Of a stretch of 64,000 nucleotides of DNA, positions 51,682 through 61,534 are shown piece after piece. Position numbers and translations under genes: made by a program. The notes beneath the pieces were generated by a model that was not told the DNA's origin, searched no databases, and saw nothing but the letters and a program-made list of their open reading frames with translations. Within the stretch, counting starts at the first letter, position 1. Each line of letters starts with the position of its first letter. The DNA comes from Anaerostipes butyraticus (lineage in GTDB: Bacteria; Bacillota; Clostridia; Lachnospirales; Lachnospiraceae): the NCBI RefSeq assembly GCF_016586355.1, contig NZ_BLYI01000043.1, positions 124,001-188,000 of the forward strand, written 5' to 3'.

Positions 51682-52131
51682 CTATTCTTCTGGCTCGAAT
51701 TCATTGATTGCCTTTGCGACTTCTTCCGGAGAAGATGCACTGCGGATAAATTCGATATTTTCCTCTTCTGAAATAAACTCTGCCATTCCCTGAAGTTTCT
51801 CAAGATGTGCCGTATCATCTGTCGCCGCAAGTGTCAAAACAATGTCAACCGGATCATTGTCACAGTTGAAACAGACCGGCTTTTTTAATGTAATCAGACT
51901 AAGACCTGTTTTCTTTACACTGACATCCGGTCTTGAATGTGACAATGCAAGTCCCGGGGCAATTACAATATAAGGTCCGTTATCCAGTACACACTGGATG
52001 GTAAGATCAATATAATCTTTGGTAATATACCCGCTGTCAATCAGAAGCTGTCCTGACTTGACCATAGAGTCTTTCCAGTCTGAAGCTTCCACCTTTAACT
52101 TAATGTTTTCTGCTGCAATGACTTCTTTCAT
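51682..52131 (-). CDS. ascorbate PTS enzyme IIA (UlaC)
   Basis: 149 residues. Mannitol/fructose-type IIA domain with phospho-histidine in GLALSHSRPDVSV (about residue 80). First gene of the operon IIA-IIC-IIB-ulaE-HAD-ulaF-ulaG-FG-GAP-like-sorC. AGGAGGAAG lies upstream. Confidence 0.93.
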   Translation of the reverse strand: MKEVIAAENIKLKVEASDWKDSMVKSGQLLIDSGYITKDYIDLTIQCVLDNGPYIVIAPGLALSHSRPDVSVKKTGLSLITLKKPVCFNCDNDPVDIVLTLAATDDTAHLEKLQGMAEFISEEENIEFIRSASSPEEVAKAINEFEPEE

Positions 52132-52233
52132 TTTCTTCCTCCTGTTCGTTCTTTTTTCTTTTTATGACTGCCTTCCTTTAAGTTGTTTACATATTATCAC
52201 TTTCTGAAATTCTGTTCTACATTTTTTCAATCT

Positions 52234-52249
52234 TTGCACATATGTGCAA
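52234..52249 (-). promoter_or_regulatory. 16-bp palindrome upstream of ascorbate operon
   Basis: TTGCACATATGTGCAA is a perfect palindrome 103-118 bases before the IIA start. It lies upstream of a likely promoter (TAGAAC, 17 bases, TAATAT on the minus strand), which fits an activator or a SorC site. Confidence 0.5.
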
Positions 52250-52272
52250 TTCTAATGAAAATATTGACAAAA

Positions 52273-52310
52273 AAAGAAGGATTGTTCTTTTTTTTGAACA
52301 ATCCTTCTTT
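52273..52310. terminator. terminator after GH32 gene
   Basis: Perfect 15-bp stem AAAGAAGGATTGTTC/GAACAATCCTTCTTT; T7 on the minus strand. Confidence 0.9.
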
Positions 52311-52322
52311 CGGGAAATTATA

Positions 52323-55300
52323 TTATTTTACTCTAATTGTTACTGTATCACTGTAGTTTTTAATCTTGGCGGTTACCTGAACTGTTCCGGCTTTCTGACC
52401 TTTCAGGACTCCTGATTTTGAAATGGAAGCAATAGATTTATTGCTGATTTTCCACTGTACGGATCCTGAAACTCCATAACCTTCTGCTTTCAGAGTTACT
52501 GACTGACCGGCTTTGATAGACTGAGGAGCCGTAATCTTAATTCCTGCGGCTTTGATCGTAATTTCTACTGATTTTCTCAGAGAGCCGCTTTGTGCTGTCA
52601 CAGTGACCTTTCCTGCTGATTTTGCGTGCAGAACGCCATTTCCATTAATGGAAGCATTTTTACTTGGAGAAACACTCCATTTTACTTTCTTGCTTATGCC
52701 TTTTCCAGATGCTTTCAACTGAACCTTTTCTCCTTCATAGACAGAAGACGGTGCACTGATTGTGATAGAAGATGTTTCCTTTTTCAATCCGCTGATCGCA
52801 TCTTTCAGTGCATCAGATGCTGCATCAATTTCTTTTTGTGTCGCATCCGCATTCTGGAGTACAGTTTTTGCTTTTGCAAGAGCTGTTTCGTAGGCTTTAT
52901 AGCTGTCCGCCGTATAGTCTTCTGGATCATATTGCTGTTTTGTCAATGCTGCTAACTCTTTATTTGAGCGGACTGTTACTTTCACTGTTGTTGATGCTTC
53001 GCCGACTTTTCCTGTTACTTCATAAACACCAGGTTTGTCAGGATCCACCTTGCTCCAATCCCAGTTGATCTCTGCCGGATCTTTTTTCACAAAATCATCT
53101 CCCGCAACAACAACTTTTTCTGGCAGTGCTTTCTTCATATCTTCCAGGCTGCTGTTGATTGCCGGATACAGATCATTAACCTTTGTCACAATCTTGGTTA
53201 CCGGACTGTTTGTGTTAATATAGAAGTTCTGATACTCAGCAGATGCATTATACAATCCAAGTCCGACATATCCTTCGCTGTACTGATGATCCTTGTCTGT
53301 AATTTCGGTATCAATGTACTGTTTTCCATTTACAGTAACAATAATATGATATCCATCTACTTTGATCTCTACATGGTATTTTCCGTCATCTGCCTTTTCA
53401 AGAGTATTTGTCTCCGCAAATGTCTTATCTCCTTTGAAATCAAATAAGCGGACTCTGTTATCTGCCAGCTGGACCGCATAACATCCATCAAAAGCATTTT
53501 GTGTCTGAGACTGGAAAATAAAGTTTAAGATACCGGAATTGAATTTAGCATCCACTTCATAAGTAAATTTATCCGTATTTACTTTATCGGCAAACAGGAA
53601 TCCATTGTCATTGTGACTTCCATAGTAAGTCTCTCCATCAATGTACCATTTTCCTGCTACTGCATTGAATTTTGTTAAATTGGTCTTAAAATTATTCTCC
53701 CGAATTGTCACTTCACAGGTCTTTTTAATCTCCGGATGGTCTTTTAAGCTGACGGTAATCGTGGCTTTTCCTGTTTTAACAGCTGTAATGGATGCTTTGG
53801 CTCCATTCTGAGACAGTTTGACTGCATCGCCTTCTACAGTGTAAACAACATCTTCCTGTGTTCCCAGCGGTACAACTGTTGCATTTAAGCTGAATTCATC
53901 CCCTACATAACCTTCAAGACTGGATTTATTCAGACGGAGTCCTGTTGGAGCTGCTTCTTTGTCTGTCCAGATTGTCTGCAGAGGATATACCGTAATATCT
54001 GCCTTGGAATCGCCGCCTTTGCTGTATACTTCCAGTCCTCTGCTTGCGATAGACGGGAAGATCTGCATTGCTCCGGCAACTGTGTAGTCTTTAGAAAATA
54101 CTTCCACAGAACTGCGGTCCACGTAAATATGGAAATCAATCGTTCCATCGTCATTCTTTGTCACTTTCTGTCCGCGGACATTGATATCTCCATTGGCAAC
54201 CAGCGTTCCAGATTTGCTTCGGTCAATCGTCATCTGCTCTGTCTGAGTATTATATTTTACAACTGTTTCTTCTCCTTCACCAGTTCTTACTTTAAATCCG
54301 ATTTCTGTAGCATCATCTTCTGGTTTCATCGTAGCTACAATCTCATAGCTGTCGCCGTCAAAGTCTTTTAACGGATTATTGTCTTCTGTAATTGTAGCAT
54401 CTTTCACTTCAACCTTATTCTCAGTATCTCTCAGATCCTTGTATCCCTTAATCGGAGTCTGTGTCAGATAATACTTTCCATCACTTTCTTTTTGTACTCC
54501 AAGGGTACACTCCAGATTATAGGTTCCATTGAACACGGTATTTCCATTGGCATAAGGGATGGCATTGCAGAAACCTGATTCCCATGTATTCATCCAGTTA
54601 ATGGCTACTAAATCTGGAAGCTTCATATTATCTTCTGTTCCAAAATCACTGACATAATATGTCATAGCTGCATAAGAATCCGGGCCGAAATTCATGATAC
54701 CATCGTTGTCTTCATTTCCCATGCCATTTGCATTGGTACTCTTATACTGCTCATCCGGCACAAAGGTCCATTTTCCATCGGCCTGTTTAAAATCACCAAT
54801 CTTATATTTTCGTCCCCCGCGGTTTAATACCCATTTATGTTCTCCGGTTTTCTCTCCGTTTTCATCATATACTGCAAGAGGATAAAGTTCCGGACATTCT
54901 GTATTAAGATCTGGATATGCAGATTCCTGTTTCCAATTTACTAAATCTTTAGAAGAATAAATTCTAAGTGGTCCTCCCGCAACTACCATAAACCACTGAT
55001 TCTCATAGCGGAATACTTTCGGATCACGGAATGCTTTATTTTGGAGGCTGTCATCTTTCCAATGGAGCAAAACTTTTCCATCTTTATATTTGTGGAACGT
55101 TTTCCCATCTTTGCTGTAGGCTCCAATAATCTTCTGTCCCTCGCTGCCGCCATCTGCAGTGATCAAAAATACAATTCCACTTTCGCCTTCTTTAAAAATA
55201 TCCGGCGCAGTACTGTGATCAGCAGTTACCGCACATCCGGAATACATTGCTCCATATTCATCCGGATAAAACTGAATGGTATCTTCTTCCCAATGGATTA

Positions 55301-55862
55301 AATCTTCGCTGGTGGCATGCATCCAGTGCATAGGTCCCCATGCTTCTTTATCATAGTACTGATAAAACAGATGATATTTTCCACCGAAATATATTGTACC
55401 ATTTGGATCATTGCCCCATCCGTCTTTTACAGAATAATGATACTGTCCCCGGTAGTCCTCATTGTAATATTCCGCATCCGGCTGCATTTTATGGATCCTG
55501 ACCCGATAAACAACTTCAGCATCTCCATTTTTTGCTGTCAATGTATATGTCTGCTTTTCTTTTGTAACTGGAAGGCTGTTGATATCTGCCTCTTTTCCAT
55601 CTTCATCTGTAACCGTAATCTCTGTGTCAGCATTTTGTTTTTCCGGAACTAACTTTACGCTCTGCGTGGAATTGGTTACATATGTAATATAAACATACTG
55701 ATCCTGGTCAAATGCAATTTTCTTATCTACTTTCCCGCCGTTGCTTTCTGCCGTCAGTCCAGATAACTGCGGAGTGTTTCCCTCTGTAATAGAAGACATT
55801 TTCACATTTTTGTACACAACATTTGCTTCCCATGTAAGGAAACCAAATTGTCCTTCTGTCAA
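52323..55862 (-). CDS. GH32 fructanase, portion downstream of the amber codon
   Basis: 1179 residues if begun at TTG 55862, but no ribosome site is seen and no signal peptide is encoded, so free expression would be intracellular. The catalytic residues are all present: nucleophile D152 (GWGNDPNG), R-D-P at 278-280, and acid/base E in TECPELYP at 321. FIVAR follows after residue 990 or so, with two Ig-like repeats (SVTLKAEGYGVSGSVQW and SKKVKWSVSPS types) at the end. Confidence 0.6.
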   Translation of the reverse strand: MTEGQFGFLTWEANVVYKNVKMSSITEGNTPQLSGLTAESNGGKVDKKIAFDQDQYVYITYVTNSTQSVKLVPEKQNADTEITVTDEDGKEADINSLPVTKEKQTYTLTAKNGDAEVVYRVRIHKMQPDAEYYNEDYRGQYHYSVKDGWGNDPNGTIYFGGKYHLFYQYYDKEAWGPMHWMHATSEDLIHWEEDTIQFYPDEYGAMYSGCAVTADHSTAPDIFKEGESGIVFLITADGGSEGQKIIGAYSKDGKTFHKYKDGKVLLHWKDDSLQNKAFRDPKVFRYENQWFMVVAGGPLRIYSSKDLVNWKQESAYPDLNTECPELYPLAVYDENGEKTGEHKWVLNRGGRKYKIGDFKQADGKWTFVPDEQYKSTNANGMGNEDNDGIMNFGPDSYAAMTYYVSDFGTEDNMKLPDLVAINWMNTWESGFCNAIPYANGNTVFNGTYNLECTLGVQKESDGKYYLTQTPIKGYKDLRDTENKVEVKDATITEDNNPLKDFDGDSYEIVATMKPEDDATEIGFKVRTGEGEETVVKYNTQTEQMTIDRSKSGTLVANGDINVRGQKVTKNDDGTIDFHIYVDRSSVEVFSKDYTVAGAMQIFPSIASRGLEVYSKGGDSKADITVYPLQTIWTDKEAAPTGLRLNKSSLEGYVGDEFSLNATVVPLGTQEDVVYTVEGDAVKLSQNGAKASITAVKTGKATITVSLKDHPEIKKTCEVTIRENNFKTNLTKFNAVAGKWYIDGETYYGSHNDNGFLFADKVNTDKFTYEVDAKFNSGILNFIFQSQTQNAFDGCYAVQLADNRVRLFDFKGDKTFAETNTLEKADDGKYHVEIKVDGYHIIVTVNGKQYIDTEITDKDHQYSEGYVGLGLYNASAEYQNFYINTNSPVTKIVTKVNDLYPAINSSLEDMKKALPEKVVVAGDDFVKKDPAEINWDWSKVDPDKPGVYEVTGKVGEASTTVKVTVRSNKELAALTKQQYDPEDYTADSYKAYETALAKAKTVLQNADATQKEIDAASDALKDAISGLKKETSSITISAPSSVYEGEKVQLKASGKGISKKVKWSVSPSKNASINGNGVLHAKSAGKVTVTAQSGSLRKSVEITIKAAGIKITAPQSIKAGQSVTLKAEGYGVSGSVQWKISNKSIASISKSGVLKGQKAGTVQVTAKIKNYSDTVTIRVK

Positions 55863-55871
55863 GGCATCATC

Positions 55872-56471
55872 CTAGCCGCCAAGTACTGCAGCGGCATTAT
55901 TCGATGCATCATCTCCCATTGTGTAGTCTGCTGTGTTCATCACCAGTTTGTCATTGATGTAATATACCATGTGGCTTCCAATGGCTACCACTTTCAAGTG
56001 ATAGGTATTGTCATCTGTCAGGCTGACTTTTTGTTCCTTGAACAGATCGGGGGCATCATTTCCCTCAAATTTGAACAACCTTACTGCACCGCTCTCACCA
56101 TTGATATTGGCAACATACATTTCTTTCTTGTCATCCGTTTTTCCATTGGAACGCATGATCAAAGATGCAGCTCCTTTTCGTTCTTTAAACTGGATATCCG
56201 CTTCATAGACAAAATCTTTTCCTGTTGTTTCACTGAATAGGAAAGAGTCTCCCTTGCCGATGGAATCGCAGGTAATTGCTCCGTTTTCTTCCTTGTAATT
56301 GCCGCTGACATTCCAATTCAGAGACTGAGACTTCTCAGCCGCATTTACCACTCTTTGAAATGCTGTTTGGGGCATTACTGCACTGGAATTGCTTCCAACA
56401 AGAACAAAGCCGCCCACTGCCATCGTCGCAGCAATTGCGGATGTCGTCATCCTGGTCAAAACTTTTTTCAT
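55872..56471 (-). CDS. GH32 fructanase, N-terminal portion up to the amber codon
   Basis: 199 residues with AGGAGG upstream. Signal peptide, then most of a CBM66-like sandwich (LNWNVSGNYKEENGAITCD; FVYEADIQFKERKGAASLIM), cut short at VLGG-stop. As a free product it would be a truncated secreted carbohydrate-binding domain. Confidence 0.65.
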   Translation of the reverse strand: MKKVLTRMTTSAIAATMAVGGFVLVGSNSSAVMPQTAFQRVVNAAEKSQSLNWNVSGNYKEENGAITCDSIGKGDSFLFSETTGKDFVYEADIQFKERKGAASLIMRSNGKTDDKKEMYVANINGESGAVRLFKFEGNDAPDLFKEQKVSLTDDNTYHLKVVAIGSHMVYYINDKLVMNTADYTMGDDASNNAAAVLGG

Positions 56472-56537
56472 AAATTCCTCCTTCTTCTTTTGGATACGAT
56501 AAACAAAAAGGCCCTTTTATCCATCTATGACACCGTA

Positions 56538-56571
56538 TGTCGCACGACAAGATCAAATAAATCTGCTGTCG
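56538..56571 (-). promoter_or_regulatory. dyad cluster upstream of GH32 gene
   Basis: TGTCG-CA-CGACA (56538-56549) and a third half-site TGTCG (56567-56571) about 70-100 bases before the GH32 start. The spacing suits a tandem repressor site; the regulator is unknown. Confidence 0.4.
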
Positions 56572-56601
56572 TACTATATGAATTATTTTAACAAGCATAA
56601 G

Positions 56602-56656
56602 AAAAAGTGACATCTGTAAATTGTCATCTTATCCCATTTACAAATGTCACTTTTTT
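56602..56656 (-). terminator. terminator after nadE
   Basis: 20-bp stem with one mismatch (56602-56621 with 56636-56655), T5 on the minus strand; the plus strand also has T6. Confidence 0.85.
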
Positions 56657-56697
56657 GCTGATATATGTCACGTATAAAAACTCTATTTTATTCTTAA

Positions 56698-58590
56698 TTA
56701 CAGCCAAGCTGCAGGGCTTGCGTCACTCGGCATCCTCAGATCTCCCCTTGGAGATACCGCCACGCTTCCAACCTTTGGTCCGTCCGGCAGGCAGGAACGT
56801 TTAAAATGCTGACTGAAAAATCTCCAGTAAAATTTATCCAGCCATTTGCGGATGGTCTCATCGTCATAAACACCTTCAAATGTCTGCTTTGCGATCCGGT
56901 ATAATTTCGTTTTCGGGAATCCGAACCGCAGCATATAATATAAGAAGAAATCATGAAGTTCATACGGTCCTACCAGATCTTCTGTTTTCTGAGAAATTAC
57001 ACCATCCACCGGCGGAAGCAGTTCCGGACTGACCGGGGTATCCAGCACATCCATCAGCACCTCAGACAGCTTCTTGTTTTCTGTTGTGTCGGCATAGTAA
57101 AGAACCAGATACCGCACCAGAGTCTTCGGCACGGAACAGTTGACTGCATACATGGACATATGGTCCCCATTGTAAGTTGCCCATCCCAGAGCCAACTCTG
57201 ACATATCTCCGGTTCCAATAACCATTCCATTATACTGGTTCGCCAGATCCATCAAAATCTGAGTTCTTTCTCTTGCCTGAGAATTCTCATAAGTTACGTC
57301 ATGCACATTCTCATCATGTCCGATATCTTCAAAATGCTGTCTTACGGCTTTTTCGATCCGGATCTCTTTCAGCGAAGCTCCTAATTCATGAACCAGGGAA
57401 ACCGCATTCTGATAAGTGCGGTCTGTCGTTCCAAAGCACGGCATTGTCACGCAGATCAGATTTTCTCTTGGAATCTCCAGCATATCAAAGGCTCTTGCCG
57501 TTACCAGGACCGCAAGAGTGGAATCCAGTCCTCCTGAAATACCGATCACCGCATGTTTGCAGCCGGTATGTTCCAGTCTCTTCTTCAGCCCCATAGACTG
57601 AAGAGACAGAATCTCATTGCATCTTTTTTCTCTCTCTTCTTTATTATCCGGCACAAACGGAGCCTTTGGAAATGTCCTGGAAATTGGATTTTCACGGATT
57701 TCCAGTGAGAATGGAATCTCGCGGCAGGATCCGGTTTCGCCGCCTGGGAAAGATGTCATCTTTCTTCTTTCTGCCGCCAGACGCTGTACATCAATGTCTG
57801 CATAAATTGTTTCATTGGTAAAACGCTCTGCCTCTGCAAGCACAGATCCATTTTCACAGATCAGATGATGGCCGCTGTAGACCACATCCTGTGTAGATTC
57901 TCCCTCTCCTGCGTTGGCATAGAGATACGCTGCCAGAAGCCTTGCTGACTGGTTGGATACAAGACTTCTGCGGTAAACTTCTTTTGTCGTTGTTTCTACG
58001 CTGGCCGATGGATTGCAGATTACTGTCGCGCCTGCCATGGCATGATATGTGCTCGGAGGCAGCGGCACCCACAGATCTTCACAGATCTCACAGGCAATGA
58101 TCAGTTCCGGAATCTCCCGGCATACAAACAGCTGATCGGTACAGACAGGAACTTCCATCTCTCCCAGCCGGATCACTTCATCCATTCCTTTTCCGGAAGC
58201 AAAGTGACGCAGTTCATAGAACTCGGAATAATTCGGAAGGTGGGTCTTTGGCACTGCTCCCAGGATTTTTCCTTCATGGATCACCACGGCACAGTTATAT
58301 AATTTTTGTTTTACCACCAGCGGACATCCTGCGACTACCAGCATATTTCTGCCTTTTGTAGCAGCTGCGACTTTAAGAAGTCCTTCTGTGCATCCTTTCA
58401 GCAGCGGCTGCTGCAAAAAGAGATCTCCGCATGTATAACCGCTGATTGTCAGTTCTGAAAAGACCAGAATGTTCGCTCCCCGGCCCTCTGCTTCTTCTAT
58501 GATTTTTATCATGGCTCCGGCATTATATTCCGGATCCGCAACCTTCACTTTTGGCGTTGCACATGCAACCTTAATAAATCCATCTTTCAT
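56698..58590 (-). CDS. nadE: glutamine-dependent NAD+ synthase
   Basis: 630 residues, the long two-domain form. N-terminal nitrilase-like glutaminase with E in VFSELTISGY, K in VPKTHLPNYSEF and C in ACEICEDLWVP; C-terminal synthetase with the PP-loop GISGGLDSTLAVL (about residue 345). It makes NAD from nicotinic acid adenine dinucleotide, ATP and glutamine. It lies 22 bases after prfA. Confidence 0.97.
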   Translation of the reverse strand: MKDGFIKVACATPKVKVADPEYNAGAMIKIIEEAEGRGANILVFSELTISGYTCGDLFLQQPLLKGCTEGLLKVAAATKGRNMLVVAGCPLVVKQKLYNCAVVIHEGKILGAVPKTHLPNYSEFYELRHFASGKGMDEVIRLGEMEVPVCTDQLFVCREIPELIIACEICEDLWVPLPPSTYHAMAGATVICNPSASVETTTKEVYRRSLVSNQSARLLAAYLYANAGEGESTQDVVYSGHHLICENGSVLAEAERFTNETIYADIDVQRLAAERRKMTSFPGGETGSCREIPFSLEIRENPISRTFPKAPFVPDNKEEREKRCNEILSLQSMGLKKRLEHTGCKHAVIGISGGLDSTLAVLVTARAFDMLEIPRENLICVTMPCFGTTDRTYQNAVSLVHELGASLKEIRIEKAVRQHFEDIGHDENVHDVTYENSQARERTQILMDLANQYNGMVIGTGDMSELALGWATYNGDHMSMYAVNCSVPKTLVRYLVLYYADTTENKKLSEVLMDVLDTPVSPELLPPVDGVISQKTEDLVGPYELHDFFLYYMLRFGFPKTKLYRIAKQTFEGVYDDETIRKWLDKFYWRFFSQHFKRSCLPDGPKVGSVAVSPRGDLRMPSDASPAAWL

Positions 58591-58612
58591 CGCGCACCTC
58601 AGATACTTTCTC

Positions 58613-59686
58613 TTATTCTTCTTCCATATTGCTCAGTTTCGCTGCCTGGTCAGCTGCTGTCAGGCTGTCGATCAGTTCATCCAGATCTCCATCCATAATA
58701 GAATCCAGCTTATGAAGTGTCAGTTTGATTCTGTGATCTGTTACACGCCCCTGAGGATAATTATACGTACGGATTTTTTCAGAACGATCTCCTGTACCGA
58801 TCTGGCTCTTTCTCTTGGCCGCTTCTTCATCATGAGCTTTTTGCTGCTCTAACTCATACAAACGGGATCTCAGGACTTTCAATGCCTTATCTTTGTTCTT
58901 TAACTGTGATTTTTCATCCTGACAGGAAACAACGATTCCTGTCGGAATATGAGTCAGACGAACCGCGGAATCTGTCGTATTGACACACTGTCCTCCATTT
59001 CCTGACGCACGGAATACATCGAAACGGCAGTCATTTAAGTCAATCTCTACTTCTACTTCTTCCACTTCCGGCATGATCGCTACTGTGATCGTGGACGTAT
59101 GGATTCTTCCTCCGGATTCTGTCGCCGGAATTCTCTGAACTCTGTGGACACCGCTTTCATACTTAAATCTGGAATAAGCTCCGTGTCCGGAAATCATAAA
59201 CACCAGTTCCTTAAATCCTCCGATACCGCTTTCATTAAAGCTCAGGGTTTCCACCTTCCAGTGGCGTCTTTCTGCATAGCTGCGGTACATTCTTGCTACA
59301 TCCGCAACGAACAGACCGGCTTCATCTCCGCCGGCTCCTGCTCTCATCTCAACGATAATATTTTTATCATCATTTGGATCTTTCGGGATCAGCAGGATCT
59401 TAAGCTCCTCTTCCAGTTTTTCCACTTTATCCTTGGATTCTGCCAGTTCTTCTTTGGCAAGCACCCTCATCTCTTCATCGCTTTCCTCATTCAGCAGCTC
59501 AAGGCTCTCTTCCACATTTTGTTTTTCCGCCTTGTATTCTTTATATTTCTCAACGATCGGAGTCAGTTCATTTTGTTCTTTCATCAAATCCCGGAATCGG
59601 TTCTGATCCGATGCCACAGACGGATCGTTTAATTCCTGCAGTACAGTATCCAGACGATCCACTAAACTTTCTAATTTATCAAACAT
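58613..59686 (-). CDS. prfA: peptide chain release factor 1
   Basis: 357 residues from the ATG at 59686 (AAGGAG). GGQ loop in [17 protein letters not shown] (about residue 231) and the codon-recognition P-x-T region in [16 protein letters not shown]. It reads UAA and UAG, so it would terminate the amber codon in the GH32 gene. It follows prmC, its methylase, by 13 bases. Confidence 0.97.
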   Translation of the reverse strand: MFDKLESLVDRLDTVLQELNDPSVASDQNRFRDLMKEQNELTPIVEKYKEYKAEKQNVEESLELLNEESDEEMRVLAKEELAESKDKVEKLEEELKILLIPKDPNDDKNIIVEMRAGAGGDEAGLFVADVARMYRSYAERRHWKVETLSFNESGIGGFKELVFMISGHGAYSRFKYESGVHRVQRIPATESGGRIHTSTITVAIMPEVEEVEVEIDLNDCRFDVFRASGNGGQCVNTTDSAVRLTHIPTGIVVSCQDEKSQLKNKDKALKVLRSRLYELEQQKAHDEEAAKRKSQIGTGDRSEKIRTYNYPQGRVTDHRIKLTLHKLDSIMDGDLDELIDSLTAADQAAKLSNMEEE

Positions 59687-59699
59687 AATCTTCTCCTTC

Positions 59700-60533
59700 T
59701 TATTTATTTCCAAAAACCAGCCGGTCAAGTCCTGCCAGATCTTTCCTTATTTCTACGGAATGAAATCCCTGTTTCAGCATCATTCCCTTTACTGCCTCTC
59801 CCTGATCATATCCGATCTCAAAAGCAAGCATTCCTCCTGGATTCAGATAGCCGGGGGCTTCTTTTATGATCTTACGGTAAAAATACAGACCGTCTTCCCT
59901 GCCGTCCAGGGCAAGCATTGGTTCATGATCCCTGACTTCCGGCATCAGTTCTCTGCATTCTTCCGTTTTGATGTACGGCGGATTTGAAATGATCAGATCA
60001 AACGTTCCTTCCACCTGCTCAAACAGATCACTCTCTACAAATTCTACCATAGGACAGAGTTTTTTTCCATTTGCTTTTGCCACATCCAGTGCCCGGGGGC
60101 TGATGTCTGTCCCAATACACAGTCTGGGTTTCATCAGAAGCGCCAGGCTGACCGCAATACAGCCGGAGCCTGTGCACAGATCCAGAATCGTCTCCGGACG
60201 GATCCCTGTGGCCATCACTTCCTCCAGAACAGTCTCCGTATCTGCCCTGGGAATCAGAACATCCGGATTTACAAGAAAAGAATACCCCATAAACTCCTGG
60301 GTTCCCAGCAGATACTGAAGCGGACATCTCTCTTTCGCTCTTTTCTGCAGCATTTCCTGATATTTTTGCAGGCCGGATACATCCGTTACTTCTTCTGTCA
60401 TTCCGAACAGATAATCTTCCCTGCTGACGCCCAGACATTCAGAAAACAAATACCACGCTTCTCCGGAGGCATTTTCAATTCCTTCTTTTTCCAGCATTTC
60501 CTGTCCATAAGCAACCCATTCTCTTCTATTCAT
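59700..60533 (-). CDS. prmC: release factor glutamine methyltransferase PrmC
   Basis: 277 residues. Helical N-terminal domain, then a SAM fold with [17 protein letters not shown] and the signature [11 protein letters not shown]. Methylates the Gln of the GGQ loop in release factors. Its ATG overlaps the DUF1385 stop by 8 bases. Confidence 0.97.
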   Translation of the reverse strand: MNRREWVAYGQEMLEKEGIENASGEAWYLFSECLGVSREDYLFGMTEEVTDVSGLQKYQEMLQKRAKERCPLQYLLGTQEFMGYSFLVNPDVLIPRADTETVLEEVMATGIRPETILDLCTGSGCIAVSLALLMKPRLCIGTDISPRALDVAKANGKKLCPMVEFVESDLFEQVEGTFDLIISNPPYIKTEECRELMPEVRDHEPMLALDGREDGLYFYRKIIKEAPGYLNPGGMLAFEIGYDQGEAVKGMMLKQGFHSVEIRKDLAGLDRLVFGNK

Positions 60534-61461
60534 GGCATTTTCTTTCCTTTTCTAAATATTCTCTCCAGTCAAACACGCCTTCTACCGATGCGACCGCTAC
60601 TTCGATCATAGATTCATCCGGTTCTTTTGTTGTCAGTCTCTGAAGACAAAGTCCCGGCTTGCTGAAAATCTGCACCAGGGGATTATCGCTGTTTCCTGCC
60701 AGCCGAATAAACTCATAGGAAACTCCCGCCACTACCGGCAGAAGGAGAAGCCTCAGCAGGACTCTGAGCCAGATTGTGTCCACCCGGATAAAGAAGAAGA
60801 ACACCATACTTATGATCATTACAATGAAAATAAAGCTGGTGCCGCATCGTTTATGCAGCCTTGAATGCTTTTTGATATTTTCCGGCGTCAGATCTTCTCC
60901 CGCTTCCAGACAGTTGATCGTCTTATGTTCTGCGCCATGATACATAAACACTCTTTTAATATCTTCCATTCTGGAAATCAGCACAATATATCCCAGAAAA
61001 ATTCCGATTCGGATCAATCCTTCCACCAGAAGGATGATATACTCATTCCGAATCCACTGTCCAAGAAGCTCTGATGCAAGATACGGCAGAACCATAAAAA
61101 GCCCTATGGATATTGCCAGAGAAATAATCAGCACAAACGCCATCATAATGCTTTCTCCCTTTCCGGAGCTGATCTTATCCAGCATCTGATCGATCTTTCC
61201 AGGCTGTGTCTCCTCTTCTTCCTCAAAAAAACCTGCAGAATAGTTCAGGGTGGAAATGCCAATGACCATGGATTCCACGAAATTGACCACTCCTCTTAAG
61301 ACCGGCAGCTTAAAGACCGGATGTTTCTCTGCAAAACTTACACATTTCCTGACTTTTGTCTCTATTTTCCCATCCGGTTTTCTTACGGAAACGGCATAAC
61401 GATCCATATTTTTCATCATTACGCCTTCCATCACTGCCTGTCCTCCTATACGAACCGCCAT
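60526..61461 (-). CDS. DUF1385 membrane protein
   Basis: 311 residues from the ATG at 61461 (AAAGGAG). GGQAVMEGVMMKN at the start and YHGAEHKTINCLEAGEDLT near 190 are the family marks, with about four to five hydrophobic segments. A conserved member of the rpmE-prmC-prfA cluster in Clostridia; molecular role not established. Confidence 0.93.
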   Translation of the reverse strand: MAVRIGGQAVMEGVMMKNMDRYAVSVRKPDGKIETKVRKCVSFAEKHPVFKLPVLRGVVNFVESMVIGISTLNYSAGFFEEEEETQPGKIDQMLDKISSGKGESIMMAFVLIISLAISIGLFMVLPYLASELLGQWIRNEYIILLVEGLIRIGIFLGYIVLISRMEDIKRVFMYHGAEHKTINCLEAGEDLTPENIKKHSRLHKRCGTSFIFIVMIISMVFFFFIRVDTIWLRVLLRLLLLPVVAGVSYEFIRLAGNSDNPLVQIFSKPGLCLQRLTTKEPDESMIEVAVASVEGVFDWREYLEKERKCHE

Positions 61462-61486
61462 GATTTTCTCCTTTATTCTTTGCAAT

Positions 61487-61519
61487 AAAAAAGGCTGAGA
61501 TTAAAAGATAACCTCAACC
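61487..61519 (-). terminator. terminator or attenuator after rpmE
   Basis: Minus-strand GGTTGAG/CTCAGCC (one G-T), then T6. It may reduce read-through into DUF1385-prmC-prfA. Confidence 0.7.
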
Positions 61520-61534
61520 TGATTTCCAGTTTTT

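Larger units (their letters stand above)
52323..56471 (-). pseudogene. secreted multidomain GH32 fructanase/levanase split by one amber codon
   Basis: One frame of about 1382 codons from ATG 56471 to stop 52323, broken only by TAG at 55872-55874 (codon 200). No frameshift or other stop is present. Domains: signal peptide (TRMTTSAIAATMAVGGFVL), CBM66/3-keto-disaccharide hydrolase-like sandwich spanning the TAG, cadherin-like sandwich, GH32 five-blade propeller and beta module, Ig-like Big_2, a second CBM66-like domain, Ig-like Big_4, FIVAR, then two Big_2 repeats. No LPXTG. A comparable intact enzyme would release fructose from levan or inulin outside the cell. The stop is either a recent mutation, read-through, or a sequence error. 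Confidence 0.75.

Noticed and set aside
55872-55874. Pyrrolysine or programmed read-through of the TAG
   Set aside because: Residue 200 is in a binding-domain loop, no PYLIS-like hairpin or strong read-through context follows, and prfA is present and intact.
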